A stretch of DNA of 64,000 bases from Aedes albopictus (taxonomy: Eukaryota; Arthropoda; Insecta; Diptera; Culicidae), in the NCBI RefSeq assembly GCF_035046485.1, contig NC_085138.1:294234256-294298255 (forward strand), written 5' to 3'. The notes under the pieces were generated by a model. It saw nothing but the letters and a program-made list of their open reading frames with translations. It had not been told where the DNA came from and did no database searches. Below are positions 1-11,100 of this stretch, piece by piece. Within the stretch, counting starts at the first letter, position 1, and the number at the start of each line of letters is the position of its first letter. Made by a program: the position numbers and the translations under genes.

Positions 1-233
1 GAAAAACGCAAATTCCGCGCCGCCTGTAACAGCCCTGTAGTTGTGACTTTCACAATCAGAGGCGGGCGCGCGCATCGTTTTTCTATGCGTTTGACGTTTC
101 ACACTAGCGCCTTCTGTTGACGATATTGCACAACACAGTGATTCGTGCAAATTTTCCACCAGGTGATGGTAGTGTGAACTGGGCGATGGATTTCCATGAA
201 AATCGTTCAAGGTGTTACGTCTGTTTGTGGTTA

Positions 234-389
234 GGGATCGTTCAAAAATTACGTCTATCATTTGGGGGGGGGGGGTTTAGAAAAGTGTGTCAGTACGTGT
301 ATAAGGTATAGGGAAAAAGCTTGACAGAGGGGGGAGGGGGGTTGTCTAGAAAACCTGAAAAACGATGGACGTAATTAATGAACCTTCCC
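234..389. mobile_element. MITE, GGGAWSGTTCAAAAATTACGTC family, copy 1
   Basis: The ends are inverted: GGGATCGTTCAAAAATTACG at the left, and at the right GACGTAATTAATGAACCTTCCC, whose complement matches the left end. The interior has G-runs and the motif GTGTGTCAGTACGTGTAT. A second copy with the same ends and interior is at 2954-3121. No coding capacity. The superfamily is unknown. Confidence 0.6.
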
Positions 390-833
390 TTACACTAATT
401 TTCATAAGATATATTTTGATGAATTTCGTTACTTCCCTGAGTGTAGTGTTATAATTTGCATAAAACTCGATGCATAAATAACTCCCTATTATGCAACTCA
501 TAACAATTTCTCCATATATATAAAAATGAGTTTGAAATCCCTTTGAGGCAACAAAACTCACGAACGGCTGAACCGAACGGGATGAATTTTGCATGGTTTG
601 ATTTGTATTTAGAATGGCTGTGTTTATAAGTAAAAAAAAAGTTATGAAAATGGAATGAAAAGTAAGAAAATTAATAAATTACTGATTTTTCATGAGCTGG
701 GAAAAAAATCAACACGGACGGAATGAAACCAATCTAGAGTGCGGTGCTGTTATGAGCTCAACAGTTGTCAAACCACCAAGCTTGGCAAGACAAAGTTTGC
801 CGGGACAGCTAGTATTTCATAAAATTCATAATT

Positions 834-1105
834 GGGGTCTCCAGTTAGCCTAATGGTTAAGGCTATGGATCGCCAATCCAGAGACGGCGGGTTCGATTCC
901 CGTTCCAGTCGGGAATTTTTCTCGACTCCCTGGGCATAGTGTATCATTGTACTTGCCTCACAATCAAGCTCACAATATACAAATTTATACAATGGCAGGC
1001 AAAGAACGCCCTTGAATTAATAACTGTGGAGAAGTGCTTAAAGAACACTAAGTTGAAACAAAGCAGGCCAAGTCCCAGTGGGGACATTGAGCCATAAAGA
1101 AGAAG
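834..1105 (+). mobile_element. Feilai-like tRNA-derived SINE with target duplication
   Basis: The head is tRNA-like: an A-box-like stretch (TTAGCCTAATGGTTAAGGC) and a B box (GGGTTCGATTCCCG). The body is the one shared with the SINE copies at 6943 and 45614 (AATAACTGTGGA, CCCAGTGGGGAC), followed by a short AAG-rich tail. A 13-bp direct repeat AAAATTCATAATT flanks it (821-833 and 1106-1118). This is the structure of the Feilai family described from Aedes aegypti. Family naming is from memory of its body and tail. Confidence 0.85.
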
Positions 1106-1205
1106 AAAATTCATAATTAATACCATAATGACCACGGCAAACCGTGTTAGATAAATATACGATAACTCGTTGCGCAAAACTATTAATTATTATTATATAA
1201 CTCAC

Positions 1206-2034
1206 CCAAAATACTCCACGGAGGGCTGAAAAACAACAGGAACATCGCAGTTATCTGCCGCAGAACAATCGGAATCGATCTTTAGTTTTTTGAGTGGCGG
1301 CGCATCTTTCAGATTGTCTGTTAAATAAAATTTATCTTTCAAATCCTTATCCACATTATGTATGAAAATGCTTACCTCTACCTTCCGAAAGAACTGATGC
1401 TACTTGGGTTAATAAATCACATTCATTGCCATCAATATCAATTTTAACTTTACACCCGAGCATTATACCGATGTCAGCTATGAAAATAGCATTACCAACA
1501 TTTTCAAATGAGTCGGCGGAATGAATGAGCATATAAATTATCTGAAAAAAAAAAGAAGTAATAAATTTATAAAACTTACAACTTAAAAAAAAAGTTTTAT
1601 TTATTTTTGAATTAATTATTTTATTTTAAACGTACTTATTTTTTTACGTCAATTTTTTCCTTGACCCGATAATTATAAACTGGTTTACGTTCGATCAATA
1701 AATACAATTACAATTACAATTTTAAACGTACCCGCAGATAGCAAACGATGGTGAATACCTCCCTTTCTTCGCGAGGAACGGCATGCCATTCGCCGGTGTG
1801 TAAACAAGCGTACACCAGGTCGTACACAACTCCAATCCGAACGAGAGTTCGTTTAGCACAAATTGAATCGACTTCACTGCAGCTTCCATTCCGCAGAGGC
1901 TTTAACGCACCTTCTATCACATCACAATAAAGCCGTTTTATTTTAATTGATTTATTTTCTCTGAAGAAAGACGGTTCAGGCAAAAATTTTAACAATCTTG
2001 CAACGAAACTCATGTTTACGTCGCTCGTTAACAT
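1206..2034 (-). CDS. KDM8: KDM8/JMJD5-like JmjC protein, N-terminal exons only
   Basis: KDM8/JMJD5 is a nuclear JmjC 2-oxoglutarate oxygenase, known as an arginyl hydroxylase and reported histone-tail protease/demethylase. Three exons read on the minus strand: 1732-2034, 1376-1541 and 1206-1317. They are joined by GT-AG introns with consistent phases 0 and 1, giving about 193 residues. An alternative start ATG is at 2013. The N-terminal helical region matches the family pattern: HTGEWHAVPREEREVF resembles human 'NTGTWxDVxxxWRRVY', and ADIGIMLGC resembles 'CDMGLLMGA'. The last exon, after a KKLKID basic stretch, ends VVFQPSVEYFG, matching the 'HCPSLEHF' strand just before the JmjC domain. The JmjC Fe(II)-binding HxD...H residues are not in the window. 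The assignment is by recalled family pattern, not a search. Confidence 0.75.
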
Positions 2035-2612
2035 GCTCGAGCCCGCGGAGCAGCTGATTTTTGTTTACTTCGAAAGGAACGGCCTGGAAACTGAAATTGC
2101 ATCGAATTTGTCAAGGCTGCCAGATTTATGAAAAAAATATGTATTAATTTTTAATTTTAATTTTTAATTAATTTTAAAGATGTTCATGAACTGCAGGCCA
2201 AACATTTCTATACACGCTAGTTTCAGAATACCCATTCAATGGGGCTCAAGTACCCATTTTTTGATTCAGTACTCACGGAAAATCCAAGCTACCTAATATT
2301 TGGGTCGATTTTACTCAAAATTGAGTATATCGAATAAACTCGCTATCCAAAATTAGGTTGTTTTTCCTCTCTGGCTCACCGATGTTGTCAAAAACAAACA
2401 GAGATGCATCTACCCAAAGGGGGTCCTTGACCCCAATAAGTCAATTTTGGGTAAATGTCGCTTTACTCAAAATTGAGTTGAATGAGGGGGGGGGGGGTCT
2501 TAGGTTGAATTTACCTACTCTTGAGTATATTATTAGCTGGGCGTAAAGGCAATCTACCTTGCGTGAGTTTAATCGATTTACTCAATTTTTGGCTTATTGG
2601 GCCGAACTATGG

Positions 2613-2944
2613 AATTGGGTTGTTTAGTGAATAAAATATTGCTATTTTCTATATCCTAATCGAAAGAGCTCATTTTTCTGAGTATAACGTGATTTTATTG
2701 GACTCCAATACCTTTGTTTTGATGGTTAAATTAACAAAACAGTTTCAATGTTCGTGGATAGAATGACAGTTCAATCGATAAAGTGACAGTTCGACCCGAA
2801 CAAAAAAATTTCCCCATACAAACTTAAAATGCATTTTAAAAATAGTTCCCGGACTCCAAAAATTATGAAATTTTGGATTTCAGCTAATTTTTGGGCGGAG
2901 AATCCGATTATGAAATAATCCGGATACCCCTAAAGAACCCAATT
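2613..2944 (+). mobile_element. MITE, AATTGGGTT family, copy A (uninterrupted)
   Basis: The element starts AATTGGGTTGTTTAGTGAAT and ends CCCTAAAGAACCCAATT, giving short inverted ends (AATTGGGTT / AACCCAATT). About 330 bp, non-coding. The same sequence occurs at 3357-4263 (with an insertion) and in inverse orientation at 61848-62164. It gives the empty site for the pogo-like insertion in copy B. Confidence 0.7.
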
Positions 2945-2953
2945 GCGTTAAAA

Positions 2954-3121
2954 GGGAACGTTCAAAAATTACGTCCAACATTTGGGAGAGGGGGGGGTGG
3001 GTATTCTAGAAAAGTGTGACAGTACGTGTATTGGGTATAGGCAAATTGCGAGACAGAGGGGAGAGGGGGGGGGGGGTCTAGAAATCCCGAAAAACGATGG
3101 ACGTAATTTTTGAATCTTCCC
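2954..3121. mobile_element. MITE, GGGAWSGTTCAAAAATTACGTC family, copy 2
   Basis: Left end GGGAACGTTCAAAAATTACG; the right end GACGTAATTTTTGAATCTTCCC is its near-complement. Interior G-runs and GTGTGACAGTACGTGTATTG match copy 1 at 234-389. It abuts copy A of the AATTGGGTT MITE. Confidence 0.65.
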
Positions 3122-3124
3122 AAA

Positions 3125-3188
3125 GCGCACACGGAACCGCCAAACTACCCAAAATTGAGTTTGGGTAGTTTGGCGGTTCCGTGTGCGC
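3125..3188. repeat. Perfect hairpin, 29-bp arms
   Basis: GCGCACACGGAACCGCCAAA and the following 9 bases (3125-3153) are exactly complementary to 3160-3188, with a 6-base loop. The arms include CCAAACTACCC / GGGTAGTTTGG. It could be a very short MITE. Confidence 0.85.
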
Positions 3189-3356
3189 TGTCAAATAATG
3201 GGTGTTTTTTTTCTGAAAACAAATAATGGGTATTTTAACCTCATTATGAAGTTTGCCTTCATAATGGGTAAATAATACTCATGTCAGTTGGAAAAATTTC
3301 AAGAACGCCATTTTTTTTTGTTTTTTTTTATTGACGTGTATTTTAACTTTAATGCT

Positions 3357-4263
3357 AATTGGGTTGTTTAGTGAATAAAATATTGCTATTTTCTATAGCC
3401 TAATCGAAAGAGCACATTTTTCTGAGTACAGTCGGAACCCGCTCGTTGAGCGACAACCTCCACCCAACCAACGGATTCGATTCGCTAGTTGGGTGAAGTG
3501 ACAGCGGCACAAGGGGCGCGCGCATTGTTTTTTTAATCATGTTTAGGTTGGAAGTAAAAAGTAATTTTTTTCAATTTGTTTTACATTAAGAGCAAAACTG
3601 ATACGTTTTGCAAGATACATATATGGCCAATGCGATAAATATTTATTTTTAACCATTTTTAGTCGTTGAAGTGAAAATATACATGTTTATGAAACCATCC
3701 GGACCAAAATGCAAGCACAAAACGCTTTCAATGATCGACAAAATAAAGATTGCCGATGTTTTGCATTTGTTTGGAAGTAATTGAACATATTGTTTTTTTT
3801 TAAAGAAATATGAAATAGAAATTCTTCTTGATTATCAGGAAAGTTTAAGAAACCAAAAACTCATTAGCTCGCCCCTCGGAATTACAGATTGGTTGTCATT
3901 TTCAGTTTGACATTGAATTATGACATCCAGGTACTTTTTAGTTGGCTGACAGCTCAACTAACGGAGCCCCAACTAAAAAGTCACCCAACTATTAAGCCCC
4001 CAACCAGCGGGTCATGACTGTATAACGTGATTTGATTGGATTCCAATACCTTTGGTTTGATGGTTAATTTTCGTAGATAGAATGACAGTTCAATCGATAA
4101 AATGACAGTTCGACCCGAACAAAAAAATTTCCCTATACAAACTTTAAATGCATTTTAAAAATAGTTCCCAGACTCCAAAAATTATGAAATTATGGATTTC
4201 GACTAATTTTTGGGCGGAGAATCTGATTATGAAATGATCTCGATACCCCTAAAGAACCCAATT
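3357..4263 (+). mobile_element. MITE, AATTGGGTT family, copy B, split by a pogo-like element
   Basis: Left part 3357-3428 and right part 4021-4263 align to copy A at 2613-2944. The break falls at ...TTCTGAGTA / TATAACGTG..., where copy A reads GAGTATAACGTG without interruption. So the inner 592 bp is a later insertion that duplicated TA. Confidence 0.8.
3429..4020 (+). mobile_element. pogo-like non-autonomous transposon with transposase remnant
   Basis: TA is duplicated on both sides (3427-3428, 4021-4022). The ends are inverted: CAGTCGGAACCCGCTCGTTG at the left, and the complement of the right end reads CAGTCATGACCCGCTGGTTG. TA target duplication and CAGT termini are typical of pogo/Tigger elements. 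An in-frame 33-codon stretch (3683-3784) contains KCKHKTLSMIDKIKIADVL, which resembles the start of the CENP-B-type helix-turn-helix of pogo transposases (pattern 'KRKxLTxxEKxxII'). It ends in a stop and no DDE domain follows. Confidence 0.75.
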
Positions 4264-4561
4264 CTACACTCTTCTCGACTTAGTGTTTTTTGTGACTCTC
4301 ACTTTGTAAAAAAATAATACATAACACTTTCTTCAGGAAACAACAGGAATCATCCCAATAACCCCTTAAGTAATATCGATGAATCTTTTAACAAATTGTT
4401 GAATCGGACGAAAGTTTCGTGCGCCGTTGGATTGATAATAAAAAAAACTGCTGGTTAAATACCCTATTTAAATATTTTTTGCAACTTGGCACTATAATAT
4501 TGTATTTTATACTTGCCGTTTTGATGTCACTACGGCCTACTTTTCCTCACTATAAAAAGCA

Positions 4562-4618
4562 GTTGCATTATGATTCATAATGCAACTCATTTGGGTTGCA
4601 TTATGAATCATAATGCGA
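4562..4618. repeat. Tandem AT-rich palindromes
   Basis: GTTGCATTATGA-T-TCATAATGCAAC (4562-4586) is a near-perfect palindrome. It is followed after 8 bases by a second version with a central A (4595-4618). Function unknown; cruciform-prone. Confidence 0.7.
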
Positions 4619-4811
4619 TTGTTTGGCCAACAACCTGTGTTACCACGTCAAGAGCTTGAAAAATTGTGACGGTTATAGCACAGCTTACTTGATTCCAAGT
4701 TTTTCGTCTAGCATGATGGAACACGTGGGTGATACCGTTCAACCACCAGGAAGCATGATGATACTGATGTTAATGATCATATTATAGTGATTATTTTTTC
4801 TCATTGCAAAA

Positions 4812-4945
4812 AATGTTGTATGCAACTCGTTGCAAAACTCGATTTTTACAGCACTCATCATATTTATCCCACTCGGCAAGCCTCGTTGGATAAATGTACG
4901 ACTCGTGCTGTAAAAATCATCATTTTGCAACTCGTTACATAACTA
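4812..4945. repeat. Inverted repeat, MITE-like
   Basis: GCAACTCGTTGCAAAACTCGATTTTTACAGCAC at the left is matched in inverse orientation by GTGCTGTAAAAATCATCATTTTGCAACTCGTTAC at the right. Arms are about 55 bp with small mismatches. No coding capacity. Confidence 0.6.
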
Positions 4946-5083
4946 TTTGCTTTTCTAAACAAACGAAAAAAGCATTCTGGCAGCACTGTTATCGGTGACA
5001 GCAGCTGAAAGCATTCGAAAATGCAGCTGTCATCTTTGTAAGTGGAAAATTTTTCACCGAAACGGCAGCGTTTTCGTGTTGGC

Positions 5084-5090
5084 TATAAAT
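5084..5090 (+). promoter_or_regulatory. Candidate TATA box of PUF60
   Basis: TATAAAT lies about 60 bp upstream of the PUF60 start codon at 5146, in non-repetitive sequence just past the last MITE. Transcription would start near 5110-5120, giving a very short leader. Inferred from sequence and spacing only. Confidence 0.35.
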
Positions 5091-5145
5091 TCCTTAAAAA
5101 AGCGTTTAAAATCTGTGCTAAAGTGAACAAAATTGCTCTCAGATT

Positions 5146-8100
5146 ATGAACGGAGCTGCAGTGATGGTAAGTGCGATATTTTCGAAACGGCGGAAGTGTT
5201 TTTTTCGACGAAACAACGATTTTCAATGTTGGTCTTTGCGGAGCACCTACCTTGAAAAATCAATCATGGCGGATGTTGAGTGCTCCCCGTTTTGTCTTCA
5301 GCTCCCTTCCCAGCGGCTTTCCTCTGCAGTTCACGCCCGATGCGTGAAACACTTTTTGTTTACTTTAAGGAATGGAACCTTACCTTCTGTTCTGTTAGTG
5401 ATTTTTTTTTGCATAAAACTAATGATTTTTACGTTCTTTTTTCATAGGGTGGTAATAACGATTACGCCAACAGTGGTGGTAGCAGCGGTATCAATGAGTC
5501 GTCTCCGGTACGGGACGAGTATAGAAAGGATGGCTCGGAGGAACCCTCACCATCGAAATCGTCTAGCTCGTCGAAACGGGACAAGGATCGGGATCGCGAA
5601 AGCCGAGGACGCGATCGTGACCGTGAGCGAGACCGCGACCGGGAAAGTCGCGATCGCAGCAGGGACAGAGAGCGCCGCGAACGACGTGATCGGGATCGCG
5701 ACCGTGGTGAGTAGAATATTTGTATTTGTTGGCAAATGTGTACTCGGAAGAAATCCCTGTGCAGGACACTCACGTTGAAAGCAGTAGTGTTGCAATAGAG
5801 TTGTTAGATAGTTTTTTTTCTGTAAAGTGTCTCTGCACAAGGTTCTACCGGTAGTCTCAGATTATTTCGCTTGTAACCATTGGCATTCCGTATGGTTGAT
5901 CCGTTTATTGTACCGTTTACTCTTGTTTGTTTTATAGGACCAACCTAGTAAATGAGCGAGCCAAGCCGTTTAGACATTCATACCCTTTCTTATCTACCAT
6001 CCACAGCTTTTACATTTTTTCCCTCTTGGTCTCTTATTTTCCCCACATAGTTTTCGGTTTGGTTCCGTTTCTCACTAATTCTTCGCGGTTTTCTGCTCTT
6101 CTTGCTCAGATTTTGCAGACTCCGACACAGAAACGTACATTTCTCCTCTACCACAACTATATCCGCCACTGGCAAGCGCTGTATGAGTGAGAAAGTAACA
6201 ATTGATAAAGAAAGTGTCCTACGCAAACGAACGCTAACGATGACAGAGGTGACTTTCTCTAATCTTCTTTTATCTCTTATATATATTCCATTTATTTATG
6301 ATAACTTTTTGCTACGATGAAGGACGAGTGCCGCTGATGAGTTATTTTTATTGCATTTAGATTATACCCTGGGTTGAAACTATTGTACAATCCACAAAAA
6401 AACACAGAGGAGAACATAGATATTTTGCAGAAAAAATGTTTTAATTGTGGAGGTATTAGGATTAGTATTCCATGAACACAGAACAAATGACTGTGAACTA
6501 GAAGGCAATAATCAGCCAAATAAAACACTATTTCAGGATTAACTGATGGACCAAAACCAATCATGATCAGCAATATTTTTGCTGAATTTCAGCAAAACGT
6601 TGCTGATCAACTGTCAAAACTGCTGGATGGTTCAGCATGTTGAAAAATAATTGCTGATACTCATAATTCGTATTGCTGAATGCAAACAAAACAAAAAATC
6701 AGCAATGTTTGCTGAATATCAGCCAAAAAAACATATTTTTGAAGTTTTGTTAGAATGAAAACAAAAAAGAACGGGATCAATCGGTGTCGTAATCGCTTGC
6801 TTTTTAATAGGAAGAATTTGGACACATTACTAACATTAACATTACTAACTAGCAGACCCAATGTGGCTAGCCACTTCGATTCTTTCTTTTCAAGGCAATC
6901 CTAGAAACTTTCGGAAGGAAAATATCCAGAAGCTTCCTACCGTTCTTCTTCTTCTTCTTCTTGGCGTAACGTCCTCATTGGGACAAAGCCTGCTTCTCAG
7001 CTTAGTGTTCTATGAGCACTTCCACAGTTATTAACTGAGAGCTTCCTCTGTCAATGACCATTTTGCATGCGTATATCGTGTGGCAGGCACGAAGATACTC
7101 TATGCCCAAGGAAGTCAAGGAAATTTCCTTTACGAAAAGATCCTGGACCGACCGGGAATCGAACCCGTCACCCTCAGCATGGTCATGCTGAATACCCGTG
7201 CGTTTACCGCCTCGGCTATATGGGCCTACCGTGGGGTGCCCTAATTTCGTGCGGGCCCAAACTTCGTTAACTTCTGACATCTGAGAGCATTATTATCTAA
7301 TTAACAGCGGAATCATCCAAAATTAGCTATAACCTCAAAACTGCATTTGATCTCAATACAATTCACAAAAAAAGAAATGAAAAATTTGATTTATGTGAAA
7401 GATTGAAAAATAAATTGCAAATGTATACAAATAGCAGATGCCATATTCAGAGATACGAGAAAATCAACACTCACAGAAGTGAACAAATATTTCGATCTCT
7501 ATCAAAGGTAAATATTCCAATTTATGTTTGATTATTTCAATTCAATATGTTTTATTATGATACGCAATAAAATTACTTAAAAATGTTATTTTCTTATTTT
7601 GTTTCAACATTTTTGTTGTTGGCGAAATTAGGAACCCACAATTTGTATGGGTCCCTAATTTCGTGCACTCTTTTACATAACTTTGTTTTAGAGATTCATG
7701 TGTACACAAATGGCTACAAAGCCATCGCTCGATTCGTTTATTAATAATAGTTCTAATAACTATTTTAATTGATTTAAAATTAGCTAGGGACTGCTCATAA
7801 ACTACGTAGAAAAAAAATAACAATTATAAATGTGAGAATACTAAGTAAGCTCGGGATGATTATATATACCCCAACATTGAGAGTAGTAGCTTACAGCCGC
7901 TAGTTTCATTCAAACAAATTATTGCCGTAAGCTTTATTGCCAGAACACAAATAAGGAAGACGACACTTTACTAGAACTAACCTCCCGACGAATGTGCCTA
8001 TTAATGACACATAATAGAAAAGTAAAAAGCTACAATTAAAAAAAGAACTAATTCACATTACTGACCATCAGTAAAGTTAGTGAACATTTAATTCAACTAG

Positions 8101-11100
8101 CAAACAATATATTGTTTTATTAAGATTTTGATTAAAGTGCAAAACAAACATAAAAAATAATAACCCTTAAAACTACAGAAGGATTTTGGAAATCTTAATG
8201 TAAACATCCGGGACGAACATGAGAAACAGCAAATATTCACTAATAGTTCGTCACAGACATCGATTTTATCTACACGTTATGGTTTCATTGGTATTGTACG
8301 AGTTTGCTACGTTTTGAAAATAAACATATTTAGGCGAATTCTACCGTCTTTTAAAAGTGAGCGAAATTTGGACCCATTTTGAACGAAATTTGGAACCCGT
8401 GCACGAAATTTGGCATTTTTAAACAAATTAAAAACTAATGCTGTAACTATCTTGTATAATGTGAAGTTGCCTAATTTATATTTTTCTTGGGAGCTACAAT
8501 ACCAGCACTAAATATTATCGAAGAAATTAATCTGATATACTTTATGGTAAAATTTCAGTCGTTTATCAAACTTTGAAAATTCTTAAGTGCACGAAATATG
8601 GCACCTCACGGTACCCCAACATTAAGAGTAGTAGCTTACAGCCGCTAGTTTCATTCAAACAAATTATTGCCGTAAGCTTTATTGCCAGAACACAAATTAG
8701 GAAGACGACACTTTACTAGAACTAACCTCCCGACGAATGTGCCTATTAATGACACATAATAGAAAAGTAAAAAGCTACAATTAAAAAAAGAACTAATTCA
8801 CATTACTGACCATCAGTAAAGTTAGTGAACATTTGATTCAAATAGCAAACAATATATTGTTTTATTAAGATTTCAATAAAAGAGCAAAACAAACATAAAA
8901 AATAATAACCCTTAAAACTACAGAAGGATTTTGGAAATCTTAATGTAAACATCCGGGACGAACATAAGAAACAGCAAATATTCACTAATAGTTCGTCACA
9001 GACATCGATTTTATCCACACGTTATGGTTTCATTGGTATTGTACGAGTTTGCTACGTTTTGAAAATAAACATATTTAGGCGAATTCTACCGTCTTTTAAA
9101 AGTTAGCGAAATTTGGACCCATTTTGAACGAAATTTGGAACCCGTGCACGAAATTTGGCATTTTTAAACAAATCAAAACTAATGCTGTAACTATCTTGTA
9201 TAATGTGAAGTTGCCTAATTTATATTTTTCTTGGGAGCTACAATACCAGCACTAAATATTATCGAAGAAATTAATCTGATATACTTTATGGTAAAATTTC
9301 AGTCGTTTATCAAACTTTGAAAATTCTTAAGTGCACGAAATATGGGCACCTCACGGTATCAATGCAAATGTGAAACATTTCGGGTGTCCTACGTTAGGCG
9401 GAAACACGAAAGGCGGAATCACGAAAGGCGCAAATACAAAAGGCGGAATCAATGAAAGGCGGAAAGGCACAAAAGGCATAATCACGAAAGGCGGAATCAC
9501 AAAAGGCAGAATCACATAAGGCTAATTAAAATTTGGCGGACTTTTTGAACCAGCAGAGCAAACGGCCGGCCGTTTGCTCTGCTGGTTCAAAAAGTCCGCC
9601 AAATTTTAATTAGCCTTATGTGATTTTAACATTCGTGACATTATAAGAAGAGGTTGCCTAGTTGGCATAGTTTAGAAAAAATACCTCCAACTGTCAACCC
9701 ACTTCTTTATCTATTTCGGAGCCTATGAACAGAATTGACCCTTTTCCTCTATGAAAGTGAAAATTGACTGTTGCGCTGAATATTATACACCACGCTGCCG
9801 TTGTAATGTTACCAAACGCGCATTTGCACTAAATTCCACGTGACAAATCCTCATGAAAATAACAGACACATTTAAGTAAACGCCGCAAATTTATTTCCCA
9901 TAATAACAATGTAAAAGGGAAGGCAAAAACGCAACTGTTCCTTCCCTCAGGGATTGGCAACGTGTGCTTTGGAGCAAAATCGCTAATTAATAGGATGTCC
10001 AGCTTCTGAAATACTTGCTGGAAAGCCAAAATGTGTGTTGCGGGTGATGCTGGGTCATTCGGCCGAATGGTCATCAGGACGAATTGCAATTTAACAATAA
10101 CGAAACTGGAAAACGAACTATTTTGGTGTTGTCCAAAAGAAGGAAAAATTTATGATTTGGATATCAGTAGTTTCAGCGCCAAAACCATGTTAGCAATGGT
10201 ACTAGAAAGAACAGCCTATGTTTAAAAGAAGGGAAAATTCATGGATTAAATTACCAGTAGATTCGATATTAATAATGTTATTCAGCTGGTCATTTGAACA
10301 AGCAATCCTCTTCATATTTGCAACGTGATTCAATTGATTGATTTAGTTTCAGTTTGACCGAACCATGTTTCAAAGTGATTGAATAGTCGACGTTAGCGCT
10401 ATTGACAATTACGGTTTATCGACCCACTGGGATGGCGAATCGGTGTATTGTGTGGAAAACATGTATTCATGTATTCCTTAACAAGATATTTTAAGTCGAA
10501 AGTCGTGTTAGAATTCTGCCAATAAATTGCAATTACACATTGCTTACACAAAGATACTTTATGCTCAAAGAAGTTGAGGACATTTCCAACCAGAAAATTT
10601 TCTGAACTATATTATCGACAATTGAACCCAGATATATTCAGCATCGTCCTGCTTCATAAGGAAGATTCAGCCTTCCAGGAAGGTAGCAGCCATAAATTTC
10701 TATAAAATAAACTGTTTCAGGTGCTTTGCAATTTCCCTAGAATTCTATGCGGATACGACCTGTTCAAATCAAATGTCAGATTTGAATGCTTAATCCGAAT
10801 GCTAATTTCTTATTACTTGGCAGAGTTGAGTCAACTAAGAATTTAGTACAACGAACATGTCTGAAACGTGACACACTAAATAATTTGAATGTCTTAATAA
10901 AAAAAGCATAGAATTACGATGGTTTATTACTGATTCCGCCTTTTTGAAACTTCGCCTTACGTTATTTTCCGCCTTTCGTTACACTTTTAAGGTGGTCTGC
11001 CTTTCGAATTTCCGCCTTTCGTGATTCCGCCTTTCGCGTTTCCGCCTTTTGATAGGCTCCCAAAATTTCAGTCGTTTATCAAACTTTGAAAATTCTTAAG

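Larger units (their letters stand above)
1..1205 (-). other. Intron of KDM8-like gene (partial)
   Basis: The stretch follows the splice donor GTGAGT (minus strand, reading down from 1205) of the last visible KDM8-like exon, so it is the start of an intron that runs off the left edge. It holds a short MITE (234-389) and a complete Feilai-like SINE (834-1105). No further exon with homology to the JmjC domain is visible. Confidence 0.6.
2035..5083. other. Intergenic, divergent KDM8-PUF60 interval filled with MITEs
   Basis: The 3.1 kb separates two divergently transcribed genes. It contains MITE copies at 2613-2944, 2954-3121 and 3357-4263 (the last split by a pogo-like element), a 29-bp-arm hairpin at 3125-3188, and palindromic AT-rich hairpins at 4562-4618 and 4812-4945. 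The stretch 2230-2600 repeats variants of TTTACTCAAAATTGAGT and looks like another degenerate repeat. No protein gene seen. Confidence 0.6.

Noticed and set aside
4561..4945. CRISPR-like or operator palindromes
   Set aside because: Eukaryotic context. The palindromes are adjacent and unspaced, without unique spacers, and fit MITE hairpins.
5146..5778. 210-codon continuous frame over PUF60 exons 1-2
   Set aside because: It reads through the first intron. The GTAAGT donor at 5167 and the acceptor at 5447 put exon 2 in another frame that encodes the expected RD/RS domain.
9331..9519. 62-codon frame with [13 protein letters not shown] repeats
   Set aside because: It is the translation of the AAAGGCGGAATCAC array, not a repeat protein. 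The same holds for the array frames at 26075-26285 and 41727-41973.
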